Program-made: the position numbers and the translations under genes
The notes under the pieces: model-generated
Seen by the model: only the letters and a program-made list of their open reading frames with translations
Database searches by the model: none
What the model was told of the DNA's origin: nothing
Part shown: positions 57,673 through 63,022 of the stretch, one piece after another
Position numbering within the stretch: the first letter of the stretch is position 1
Layout of the letters: each line of letters opens with the position of its first letter
Origin: a virus
Strand: one strand, 5' to 3'
Length of the DNA: 63,022 nucleotides
IMG/VR virus record: IMGVR_UViG_3300027857_000019
Coordinates: 1-63,022 of that record

Positions 57673-58320
57673 ATGAAGCTTTTGGGACAAGGGCGGCAAG
57701 AAATGCAGAATTACCGCGTTATTGAAGTGGGCCGCAGCGCCGTCGATCACCTTGTCCGTGCTCATTACCTCCATCGCTGGCCCGGCGTGGTCACTGGCGT
57801 CCTCGCGCTGCTCGACGGAGGCCGACCGATAGGCGTCTTGGTTTTTGCCCTACCTCCGCGTGAAACTTTTAAACGGTATGGCGTCTCGTTAGCTTGGGAA
57901 CTCGCACGACTATTTATTGAGGATTGCACGCCGAAGAACACAGAGACGTGGTTCGTAGGTCGTGCGATTCGCTGGGTTCGCGAGTCAAAGCCAGATGTGG
58001 AATTGCTGGTTTCCTATGCCGATCCATCCGCGAACCACACGGGGGTTATCTACCGCGCTGGTAACTGGATTCAGGACGGGCGAACAGATCAGGAGCGGAA
58101 GACTCCGCGTTTTGACTATCTGTCAACCGGACGAACGATGCTCGCGCCACTCTTGAGCGAAGAGACGAGCGCGAAGCGGTATAGCCGTAAGGCCCATGTC
58201 AACGGTGACGATGTTTCCCGCATAGCCAGGGCGTCAAAATATCGTTTTATTTTTTGGCTGGACGGAAAGCACGAAAAGCGGAGGCGGGCTCTGCGGGGAC
58301 GCAACCAAGCTGAGGGATAG
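57673..58320 (+). CDS. Mom-like DNA-modification protein (GNAT-like), 215 aa
   Basis: The start at ATG 57673 has GGAAG ten bases upstream. The sequence follows the Mom-like family: HYLHRWPGVVTGVLALLDGG, IGVLVFALPPRE, VSLAWELARLFIED, ETWFVGRAIRWVRE, LLVSYADPSANHTGVIYRAG and RKTPRFDYL. Phage Mu Mom alters adenine in DNA to protect it from restriction. The family is related to GNAT acyltransferases. A role in protecting this phage genome is likely; the exact modification here is not known. Confidence 0.75.
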   Translation: MKLLGQGRQEMQNYRVIEVGRSAVDHLVRAHYLHRWPGVVTGVLALLDGGRPIGVLVFALPPRETFKRYGVSLAWELARLFIEDCTPKNTETWFVGRAIRWVRESKPDVELLVSYADPSANHTGVIYRAGNWIQDGRTDQERKTPRFDYLSTGRTMLAPLLSEETSAKRYSRKAHVNGDDVSRIARASKYRFIFWLDGKHEKRRRALRGRNQAEG

Positions 58321-58322
58321 CC

Positions 58323-58408
58323 TAGTGTGGGGCTCATCAAGACGATGAGGGGCGCGGAGGTTATGCTTTCGCGCCCAACACTTTACATCGGATTGAAAGA
58401 CCCCACTA
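58323..58408 (+). ncRNA. Candidate structured RNA, three- or four-way junction
   Basis: Between the Mom-like gene and the next gene, TAGTG-T-GGG (58323-58331) pairs with CCCCACTA (58401-58408). Inside lie CTCATC-AAGAC-GATGAG (58333-58349), GGGCGCG...CGCGCCC (58350-58376) and a weaker CTTT...AAAG pair (58381-58399). This is not a tRNA because no T-arm sequence is present. It may be a riboswitch-like leader for the following genes. It is based on pairing alone. Confidence 0.45.
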
Positions 58409-58409
58409 T

Positions 58410-58441
58410 GCCTTGAAAATCCCCGCCCAACGGGCGGAAGT
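58410..58441 (+). ncRNA. Conserved hairpin element, copy 2
   Basis: Stem CCGCCC-AAC-GGGCGG with the same flanks as copy 1 (29 of 32 bases identical, and one of the differences pairs with another). GGAAG ends 10 bases before the ATG at 58451. It directly follows the structured region at 58323-58408. Confidence 0.65.
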
Positions 58442-58450
58442 AAAGAATAT

Positions 58451-58651
58451 ATGAGCCTTTCAGACGAAGAATTAGCCCGAATTATTCAAACTGCCGATGC
58501 GTATATTCTGGCGTTACGGCAGGCGTTTTACAGCGCGAAACCAGAAGTAAGGGCCGCAGCCGAAGCTAGACTCAACGATTTAGGTTCTCGTTGGCTGGCC
58601 GTGCGCGTCGAATATTGCGATATTCCAGAGGCGACAGGAGTTGAGCGATGA
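58451..58651 (+). CDS. Small helical protein, 66 aa
   Basis: The ATG at 58451 is preceded by the copy 2 hairpin. The protein is helical and mostly charged (MSLSDEELARIIQTADAYIL, then FYSAKPEVRAAAEARLNDLG). Function unknown. Stop overlaps the next ATG. Confidence 0.6.
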   Translation: MSLSDEELARIIQTADAYILALRQAFYSAKPEVRAAAEARLNDLGSRWLAVRVEYCDIPEATGVER

Positions 58652-58824
58652 GCCCCAAGCGAGCGCTACGCATCCTGAACGGCCTAAGTTCGCGCCGATG
58701 CTTCGTGTGTGGACGGTTCGGCCTGTGTGTGCATCGGGAGCCGCGCGTGGTAGTTGCGCAGGCGGAGCGATGGATTGATGCCATGCGACGGGATGTCGAA
58801 CGAGGGAAGGAGCCGAAGCGATGA
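58648..58824 (+). CDS. Small Cys-containing basic protein, 58 aa
   Basis: ATG 58648 and TGA 58822 both form ATGA overlaps. The peptide MSPKRALRILNGLSSRRCFV, then CGRFGLCVHRE, has a CxxC plus Cys/His set that may bind zinc. The rest is basic and helical. Function unknown. Confidence 0.55.
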   Translation: MSPKRALRILNGLSSRRCFVCGRFGLCVHREPRVVVAQAERWIDAMRRDVERGKEPKR

Positions 58825-59033
58825 AACAATTTGAATTGTTTGTAGCGAACGCGATAGCTACGGTGCGCTGCGAGATCACTCCGTACTCGGCGGGTTACGA
58901 CTGTGGCAAGAACGGCCCCAATGGGCGCAATTGCCACTTTGGGCTGTTTTGCACGGCTGAGAATACACGTGAATGGGAACGCGGCAAGAGGGACGCCGAA
59001 GTCGCGAAGGAGCCGGAGGCCAAGCATGCCTGA
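58821..59033 (+). CDS. Small Cys-containing protein, 70 aa
   Basis: The ATG at 58821 overlaps the previous stop. Cys residues (VRCEITPYSAGYDCGKN, GRNCHFGLFCTAEN) suggest metal binding or a disulfide. The end is charged (REWERGKRDAEVAKEPEA). No family recognised. Confidence 0.55.
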   Translation: MKQFELFVANAIATVRCEITPYSAGYDCGKNGPNGRNCHFGLFCTAENTREWERGKRDAEVAKEPEAKHA

Positions 59034-59259
59034 CCCCGACTACATCGACCTGTACACGCGCGAGTGCGAGGGCTGGAAGGCGCGGGCTGAGAAGGCCGAG
59101 GCGCAGTTAGCCGAACTGCTGGAGGCGGCCAAGCCGTTTGTGGAGAAGGCGCAGTATGTTATCGGTTCGCGCGCAAGCGACAACGATTTTGATTCCTGGC
59201 AGTTAAAACGCGGCGATCTGCGCCGCCTCGCGGAAGTGGCTGGGAGGATTAAACCGTGA
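59026..59259 (+). CDS. Coiled-coil small protein, 77 aa
   Basis: The ATG at 59026 overlaps the previous gene by 8 bases. After MPDPDYIDLYTRE the protein is a long helix rich in Glu, Ala and Lys (KARAEKAEAQLAELLEAAKP), likely a coiled coil. Stop overlaps the next GTG. Confidence 0.55.
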   Translation: MPDPDYIDLYTRECEGWKARAEKAEAQLAELLEAAKPFVEKAQYVIGSRASDNDFDSWQLKRGDLRRLAEVAGRIKP

Positions 59260-59498
59260 TAAGCCTGCGAGACGACTGGCTGGCCGACCCGGAGCATCGG
59301 CTGATTCAGGATCAAATTGACGCCGGATGGTCCGACGTACCGGGTTACAAGATTCCGCCAGACTTCAGGACGCGCAGGCCGCCGACGAACGCGGGCGGCT
59401 GTCCGAAGAGCGGCAACGGCCGGCCGCACGGCCCGCTGGATTACGCCTACTGGGAGCGGCGCTTCGAACGCAGGCGAATGAAAGCCAGGGGATTATGA
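59256..59498 (+). CDS. Basic hypothetical protein, 80 aa
   Basis: A GTG at 59256 overlaps the upstream stop (GTGA). The protein is Arg/Gly/Pro-rich (FRTRRPPTNAGGCPKSGNGR, then WERRFERRRMKARG) and probably binds nucleic acid. Stop overlaps the next ATG. Confidence 0.55.
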   Translation: MISLRDDWLADPEHRLIQDQIDAGWSDVPGYKIPPDFRTRRPPTNAGGCPKSGNGRPHGPLDYAYWERRFERRRMKARGL

Positions 59499-59725
59499 CG
59501 CCCGAACTGAAGAAAAAGCTCAGATTGCAAGGCATCGACAAGCGGGCGCGGGGCGCGTTCTTTAACGGCAGACGTAAGGATGTGAGCGGGGCTAACTTCT
59601 CGGAGCACGGCTGCTACCTCTGTCCGAATACCTTCCCCTGCGAACTCGGCGAGAACTGCGATCACGCCGTCTATGTGCGGATCTGCCCGACATGCGACCC
59701 CGAAGCGGGAAAGAGGAAGCGATGA
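59495..59725 (+). CDS. Small zinc-binding protein, 76 aa
   Basis: The ATG at 59495 overlaps the previous stop. A basic N-terminus (MTPELKKKLRLQGIDKRARG) is followed by a CYLCPNTFPCELGENCDHAV...CPTCDPE cluster, likely a zinc finger. Function unknown. Confidence 0.55.
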   Translation: MTPELKKKLRLQGIDKRARGAFFNGRRKDVSGANFSEHGCYLCPNTFPCELGENCDHAVYVRICPTCDPEAGKRKR

Positions 59726-59778
59726 CCGAGCTAGAAAAATGCGATAGCGAGATTGCGACCTGCGAGGCGATGCTTTGA
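59722..59778 (+). CDS. Tiny leader peptide, 18 aa
   Basis: ATG 59722 overlaps the upstream stop and the TGA overlaps the TTG of the methyltransferase gene. The peptide MTELEKCDSEIATCEAML may serve only to couple translation of the methyltransferase. It is very short and could be non-functional. Confidence 0.35.
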   Translation: MTELEKCDSEIATCEAML

Positions 59779-60473
59779 CGCCGTACTGGGAGGAGCCGGG
59801 AATTACGATCTACCATGGAGATTGCCGGGAGATTCTACCCCAACTCGAGGCGGAATCAATCATCACGGATCCCATCTGGCCCAATTGCGAGCATGTATTC
59901 CCTGGGATAGACGCCTTTGCGCTTCTACATTCAGCTCTCGAGTTGGCACATCCCGCAGTTCGCCGCGTAGCCGTACATCTAGGCTGTATGTCGGATCCGC
60001 GCTTCTTATTGGCGGTTCCTACGCGCTGGCCATACTTGCGCACCTGCTATCTGGAGTACGCGGCAATCTCGTATCTCGGTAGAATACTACGAGATGCGGA
60101 CGTTGGGTATGTTTTTGGAGACGCGCCAGATTCAAAAGAGGGAGCTCGCGTTATCCCTGGTCGGATGCTGGCAACCAGAAACGACCACACTCTCAATCGA
60201 GGTTGGGGTAAGCATCGCCAGAAGGATTTCGACGGCAAGTTGTCGGACCTCAAACATCCCGCCACGCGGCACATTCAGCACGTTCGCTGGCTTTGTAAAT
60301 GGCTCGGAGGCGGATCCGTCCTAGACCCGTTCGCGGGATGCGGGACGACAGCGTTAGCGTGTAAGTCAATCGGCGTCCAATGCACTCTAGTTGAACTCGA
60401 GGAGCGGTACTGCGAGATTGCGGCCAAACGTCTGAGCCAAGGCGTACTCGACTTGCAGGAACTCGCCACATGA
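59775..60473 (+). CDS. DNA methyltransferase, beta-class, 232 aa
   Basis: The TTG at 59775 follows GAGG. The order of motifs is that of N6-adenine/N4-cytosine beta-class enzymes: catalytic motif IV near the N-terminus (ITDPIWPN, a variant of DPPY/W) and SAM-binding motif I near the C-terminus (VLDPFAGCGTTALACKSIG) followed by LVELEERYCEIAAKRL. The variant motif IV makes the base specificity uncertain. With the Mom-like protein in the same operon it may serve in DNA protection; Mu Mom is itself controlled by Dam methylation. Confidence 0.75.
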   Translation: MTPYWEEPGITIYHGDCREILPQLEAESIITDPIWPNCEHVFPGIDAFALLHSALELAHPAVRRVAVHLGCMSDPRFLLAVPTRWPYLRTCYLEYAAISYLGRILRDADVGYVFGDAPDSKEGARVIPGRMLATRNDHTLNRGWGKHRQKDFDGKLSDLKHPATRHIQHVRWLCKWLGGGSVLDPFAGCGTTALACKSIGVQCTLVELEERYCEIAAKRLSQGVLDLQELAT

Positions 60474-61147
60474 CTGACCTCCGCACGCTCGACACTGCCC
60501 TGAGGTGGCTTGTAGCCGCGCTCTGGGCAATCGTGCTCGTGCAGCGCCTTAGGAATGGAGATTTCCTAGCCGCCCCGCTGTTCGCCTGCTATCTGGCCGC
60601 CATGAGCCTACGGGAGGCCCTGAACCTCCAGCTACCCAGAGCGCTATTCCTTGAGCCTACGGTGCTCTCCCTGCGTTTCTGCGCCACATTGGAGGCTGTG
60701 AGCCTATGCCTGCCACGCAGAGCGCATGGTGAGCGCCGCTGGCTCGTTCTGATGCTTTTGGAGATTGGAGCCGCAACTCAATACGCTCTTTACAGGTTTG
60801 GCTATCCGATCGGTGCGTCGCTGATCGATTGCTACGCCGCAGCCCGTCAGTATTTTCACGTCGCAATGGCCTTCGCAACATTCACGGGCATAGTTTTGTA
60901 TGCGCTAGAAGGAAGGAGGGTTGAGCCCGTACCGCGAGCCCACTATTTGATTGTCACGGCTCATTTGTGGCTAATTGCCGTGATCGGGTTTTTGTATCGC
61001 CCGACTACCGGGACCAACTGGCGGGAACTGCACATCTGGTATCTAGCCGGTTCCTGCGCATGCCTGGCGTGCTGGTGGATGGTAGGCGGGACCGTACAGA
61101 GATTCAATCTTCACGATTCCCGCCGACCGACCGTAACCGCTGAATAA
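60470..61147 (+). CDS. Multi-pass membrane protein, 225 aa
   Basis: The ATG at 60470 overlaps the previous stop. Six to seven hydrophobic helices are visible (LRWLVAALWAIVLVQRL, LAAPLFACYLAAMSLREAL, HVAMAFATFTGIVLYALEG, YLIVTAHLWLIAVIGFLY, WYLAGSCACLACWWMVGG). No enzyme or transporter motif is recognised. It ends the rightward operon and overlaps the convergent gene by 44 bases. Confidence 0.6.
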   Translation: MTDLRTLDTALRWLVAALWAIVLVQRLRNGDFLAAPLFACYLAAMSLREALNLQLPRALFLEPTVLSLRFCATLEAVSLCLPRRAHGERRWLVLMLLEIGAATQYALYRFGYPIGASLIDCYAAARQYFHVAMAFATFTGIVLYALEGRRVEPVPRAHYLIVTAHLWLIAVIGFLYRPTTGTNWRELHIWYLAGSCACLACWWMVGGTVQRFNLHDSRRPTVTAE

Positions 61148-61403
61148 CCTTACGATTAAAGTCTTCCTCCTCCGTGGCTTTACGGCGGCACTCATTCACG
61201 AGATCAATCACGAGATCTGCGGCCATTTCAGGATTGCGCCTTGCGAGTTCTCGGTAACTTCGCACGATCTCTTCTCGGCGACCGTTCTCGTAAGGTAGGC
61301 GCCTCTTTCGCCATTCGCGGAGTTTACCCTGCGAATATGTCACGGCGATAGTAACAGCCCCGCCCACCAGTAAGTCATATGCGTGCTCCCAAACGTAGGC
61401 CAT
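61104..61403 (-). CDS. Membrane-anchored helical protein, 99 aa
   Basis: The ATG at 61403 lies in a poor ribosome context. The first 25 residues form a membrane helix (YDLLVGGAVTIAVTY), then a basic/acidic helical tail (REWRKRRLPYENGRREEIVR; RRKATEEEDFNRKVIQRL). A phage lysis accessory or spanin-like role is possible. Ends the leftward membrane cluster. Confidence 0.55.
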   Translation of the reverse strand: MAYVWEHAYDLLVGGAVTIAVTYSQGKLREWRKRRLPYENGRREEIVRSYRELARRNPEMAADLVIDLVNECRRKATEEEDFNRKVIQRLRSVGGNRED

Positions 61404-61411
61404 CCAGGGGC

Positions 61412-61552
61412 TCAGTTGTCATTGGGCGGCACGTTGGGAGGCGGATCGTCGGTCGGAGGCGGGTCGTCGGCAGGCGCAGGATCGCTAGTCAATGGCGGCT
61501 CATACACCGGCTTTGGCTCGGGCTCTTTGGGCAGTTTGTCTTTGTCTGGCAT
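61412..61552 (-). CDS. Proline-rich acidic peptide, 46 aa
   Basis: The ATG at 61552 follows GAGGAG at eight bases. The peptide is mostly Pro, Asp and Glu (KLPKEPEPKPVYEPPLTSDP, then DDPPPTDDPPPNVPP) and certainly extended. Without a lipobox or membrane helix it is not an o-spanin in itself. Function unknown. Confidence 0.5.
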   Translation of the reverse strand: MPDKDKLPKEPEPKPVYEPPLTSDPAPADDPPPTDDPPPNVPPNDN

Positions 61553-61577
61553 AGAAGTGGCTCCTCGCGAAATGGTA

Positions 61578-61907
61578 TCACGTTTCCGGGGAACGATGGC
61601 TATGTCCGTTGCGGAAAACGCCGGTCAGATATAAAGTCTTAGCCCACAGCACCGTAACCCAAATCGCCCATATCGCCAACGTGGCATCGTGCAACCAACC
61701 TGGGAACTGTCGAAGATACCGCGGCACCGCAATCACCAGCGCGAAACGGTTGCACTGATCGAGCGTGGCGATGCTCATCACAATACCCATGTACTTCGCC
61801 AAGGGGTCACGTACCCTCATTCGCCAGAGCAGCGCGGCGCCGAGCAAGGACGCGCAGATGCCAGAACCGAGGTAAAGGACCAGTAAAACGGTGAGGGTCT
61901 CCTTCAT
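61578..61907 (-). CDS. Membrane protein, holin candidate, 109 aa
   Basis: Three hydrophobic helices are predicted (LTVLLVLYLGSGICASLLGAA read as LTVLLVLYLGSGICASLLGA, MGIVMSIATLDQCNRFALVI, HDATLAIWAIWVTVLWAKTL), the size and topology of class I holins. The ATG at 61907 lies inside the 8-bp duplication flanking the 308-bp insertion; its original ribosome site (AAAGGA) is now 300 bases away on the far side. Translation may now depend on coupling with the ORF in the element, whose stop overlaps this ATG. Confidence 0.6.
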   Translation of the reverse strand: MKETLTVLLVLYLGSGICASLLGAALLWRMRVRDPLAKYMGIVMSIATLDQCNRFALVIAVPRYLRQFPGWLHDATLAIWAIWVTVLWAKTLYLTGVFRNGHSHRSPET

Positions 61908-61909
61908 TT
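61902..61909. repeat. Target-site duplication, left copy
   Basis: CTTCATTT, identical to 62218-62225, directly flanks the 308-bp element. Read on the gene strand it is AAATGAAG and contains the ATG of the holin-like gene. Confidence 0.8.
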
Positions 61910-62179
61910 GGGAATTATATACTTGACTACCCGGGAGACGAGCGCCACATCAATATTCCACCAAGCACCAGACGGAAAATACAAGATGAATCGCTTGTAC
62001 CACTTTGCACGGGTTTTGCCGCCTTCGGGGTTGCATTGTTCACGTTCTTTTATCGGACGTAGGAGGTCAACACAGTGTAATTTCCAGCCACGGACGGTTT
62101 GCCGATTCCACACTTCCCCTTTCGCCTGGGTCCCGTGATGGTTCATATCGTTTTTCTCAAGAGAAATCTTCAGTTTCAA
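61904..62179 (-). CDS. ORF carried by the insertion element, 91 aa
   Basis: A TTG at 62179 has AGGGG six bases upstream; ATG 62146 (MNHHGTQ) is an alternative. Sequence is basic and aromatic (GEVWNRQTVRGWKLHCVDLL, then KTRAKWYKRFILYFPSGAWW). The last ten residues (SRVVKYIIPK) are encoded by the element's terminal repeat, and the TGA lies in the target duplication, overlapping the next ATG. It may be a real cargo gene or a chance frame that maintains coupling. No transposase motif is seen. Confidence 0.45.
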   Translation of the reverse strand: MKLKISLEKNDMNHHGTQAKGEVWNRQTVRGWKLHCVDLLRPIKEREQCNPEGGKTRAKWYKRFILYFPSGAWWNIDVALVSRVVKYIIPK

Positions 62180-62217
62180 CTGTGGCCCCTATGCAGGTAG
62201 TTAAGTATATAATTCCC
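61910..62217. mobile_element. MITE-like insertion element, 308 bp
   Basis: The ends are 21-bp inverted repeats (61910-61930 and 62197-62217) matching at 20 of 21 positions, starting GGGAATTATATACTT. They are flanked by identical 8-bp direct repeats. Removing the element plus one duplicate recreates a 4-base ATGA overlap between the flanking genes, the normal junction in this genome, and puts AAAGGA at good spacing before the downstream ATG. The element is too small to encode a transposase and would have moved with one supplied in trans. Confidence 0.8.
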
Positions 62218-62225
62218 CTTCATTT
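62218..62225. repeat. Target-site duplication, right copy
   Basis: CTTCATTT, identical to 61902-61909. On the gene strand it contains the TGA stop of the upstream membrane gene (CGC AAA TGA). Confidence 0.8.
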
Positions 62226-62498
62226 GCGGGGTCCTTTATCGCGCGGTTTCCTTAATTCCGTATGCAGATCGGCAAAGCCTTGGCTCATAATAGCATCCCG
62301 GCGCTCTAACGCACGCATAAACTCGCTCTGGCTCTTTTCCAAGCGTTCCTGAGCGATGTCCAATTGCGTGGAGATAATCGCCATCTGGCGCAGCAGCAGG
62401 GGCCAGACGAGCTTGTAAATTGCCAATACGACGATCAGAAGCGCGACAATTGGCAGGCCGTAACGGTCGAGAATGCTCCAGATGTCATGAGGGTTCAC
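62220..62498 (-). CDS. Single-pass membrane protein with coiled coil, 92 aa
   Basis: The ATG at 62498 overlaps the upstream stop. One membrane helix (LPIVALLIVVLAIYKLVWPL) is followed by a helical coiled-coil segment (IAQERLEKSQSEFMRALERR). Possible i-spanin or lysis regulator; topology N-out is not certain. Confidence 0.6.
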   Translation of the reverse strand: MNPHDIWSILDRYGLPIVALLIVVLAIYKLVWPLLLRQMAIISTQLDIAQERLEKSQSEFMRALERRDAIMSQGFADLHTELRKPRDKGPRK

Positions 62499-62839
62499 TT
62501 CGCCTCCGGCTTGGGTGGCTCAATAATAACCGGGGTAACGGGCGGGATAGGCGGCCCACCCTCGGCGCGGACGGTGGTGGTCGTGGTGGTGGTAGCGGCT
62601 GGCTCTCCAGATCCGCGGCCTGTTAGCGTATTCTTGGTGAGCATCCCGAACAGACACCCGCCGATAGCCGTAATCGCCTCGCGGATGAAGGGCACGACCT
62701 CGCCGTCGCGGGAATCGTGATCGGCGTGCAGCATCGTTACGCCGGCCAAAATGTAGAGGATCGTCAGGAGCACGATAACAAAGTTCTCGCGCAATAACTT
62801 GCTCCAAGCAGCGAGTTCGCCGAGCAACGTTTGCCACAC
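62495..62839 (-). CDS. Membrane protein with Thr-run and Pro-rich tail, 114 aa
   Basis: A GTG at 62839 starts the protein; no good ribosome site is visible. Two hydrophobic helices (FVIVLLTILYILAGVTML and ITAIGGCLFGMLTKN) are followed by a run of seven Thr and a Pro-rich tail (PPIPPVTPVIIEPPKPE). The layout resembles phage holins or membrane anchors. First gene of the leftward membrane cluster. Confidence 0.55.
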   Translation of the reverse strand: MWQTLLGELAAWSKLLRENFVIVLLTILYILAGVTMLHADHDSRDGEVVPFIREAITAIGGCLFGMLTKNTLTGRGSGEPAATTTTTTTVRAEGGPPIPPVTPVIIEPPKPEAK

Positions 62840-62888
62840 TGATTTATGGGATTAGGATAGCATGAGGGCTTCCCAGAAACAGAAAGAG

Positions 62889-63022
62889 TCATGATCTTCG
62901 TTTAAACGCCCAACCCCAACGATCTGGACGATGAAAGTGTTGCTCATCATTCAGATGCGCTCGAGCAGTTTGGAGCACCGAAATTAGGTCATCTAGCCAG
63001 AAGCTAGAAAAGGTATTACCAA
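62889..63022 (-). CDS. 3' part of the gene that crosses the circular join
   Basis: This is the repeated end of the 83-aa gene described at 1-245, ending with TGA at 62891-62889. Residues here correspond to the C-terminal two-fifths (LDDLISVLQTARAHLNDEQH, then RWGWAFKRRS). Confidence 0.65.
   Translation of the reverse strand, partial: GNTFSSFWLDDLISVLQTARAHLNDEQHFHRPDRWGWAFKRRS
62896..63022. repeat. Terminal direct repeat, right copy (circular overlap)
   Basis: Exact copy of bases 1-127; see the left copy. The unique genome is therefore 62,895 bp. Confidence 0.9.

Noticed and set aside
58323-58408. tRNA or hammerhead ribozyme at the structured region
   Set aside because: There is no T-arm sequence or 7-base anticodon loop, and the hammerhead core CTGATGA with GAAA next to stem II is absent.
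57632-58441. The repeated hairpin as a CRISPR array or known riboswitch
   Set aside because: Only two copies exist, separated by a full gene, so it is not an array. The pattern does not match glutamine, preQ1 or other aptamers I can recall.
61910-62217. The 21-bp inverted repeats as a simple transcription terminator or operator pair
   Set aside because: The repeats are 266 bases apart and are flanked by 8-bp direct duplications whose removal restores a normal gene junction, which a terminator would not explain.
62896-63022. 127-bp terminal repeats as genuine direct terminal repeats of the virion DNA
   Set aside because: The length equals a common assembler k-mer and a gene reads through the join, so circular overlap is the simpler explanation.
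1-63022. Integrase, attachment site or CI-type repressor
   Set aside because: No tyrosine or serine recombinase and no tRNA gene were found; the helix-turn-helix protein is Xis/MerR-like and is not by itself evidence for lysogeny.

Overview
The window is one complete circular phage genome. Bases 1-127 are repeated exactly at 62896-63022, so the unique circle is 62,895 bp and one small gene runs across the join. Portal, scaffold, major capsid, tail and terminase genes are all recognisable. No tape-measure, sheath or tail-tube gene and no integrase were seen, so a short-tailed (podovirus-like), probably non-integrating phage is the best reading. No tRNA gene or CRISPR array was seen. Several proteins carry bacterial export signals: four huge fibre-like proteins with Sec signal peptides ending in Ala-Gln, one protein with a Tat-like leader, and a PEP-CTERM protein. 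That combination suggests a diderm host with exosortase; Acidobacteriota of the Solibacter/Bryobacter kind fit the signal-peptide style, but this is inference.

Layout. (1) 1-5255, minus strand: a leftward operon of about 19 small genes, mostly chained by 4-base ATGA/GTGA overlaps and headed by a helix-turn-helix/AT-hook protein. (2) 5256-5762: the only long non-coding stretch, rich in inverted and direct repeats, a candidate origin or switch. (3) 5763-8015, plus: small genes interrupted by an opposite-strand PEP-CTERM cassette with its own promoter. (4) 8012-18220: terminase nuclease, portal, a LAGLIDADG homing endonuclease, scaffold, a major capsid gene split by a 276-nt group I intron, and head completion proteins. 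(5) 18237-22224: two glycosyltransferases, a methyltransferase and a GDP-L-fucose synthase placed between head and tail genes. (6) 22252-34584: tail, beta-helix spike, fibre and putative internal proteins. (7) 34574-37779, minus: KTSC and DUF3008-like proteins, the terminase ATPase and a zinc-finger protein that may be the small terminase. (8) 37861-48841, plus: four consecutive exported fibre-like proteins. (9) 48838-52297: membrane and small proteins, a ribbon-helix-helix regulator and a class 3 lipase. (10) 52421-61147: a second ribbon-helix-helix regulator, RecT, a DUF1064 nuclease, DUF4326, a DnaD-like replication protein, a Mom-like DNA-modification protein and a DNA methyltransferase. 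(11) 61104-62839, minus: membrane proteins that may form the lysis/holin module, interrupted by a 308-bp MITE-like insertion.

How it fits together. A 17-bp motif of the form TGTAAAC-N3-GTTTACA recurs in front of the left operon, the early rightward gene, the portal, the scaffold/capsid block, the tail block and the divergent terminase/exported-fibre blocks, and probably marks a phage-specific regulon. The large terminase is split into an ATPase gene and a nuclease gene 26 kb apart on opposite strands. The capsid intron is supported by matching P1, P10 and P7 pairings and restores an uninterrupted 366-aa capsid protein.
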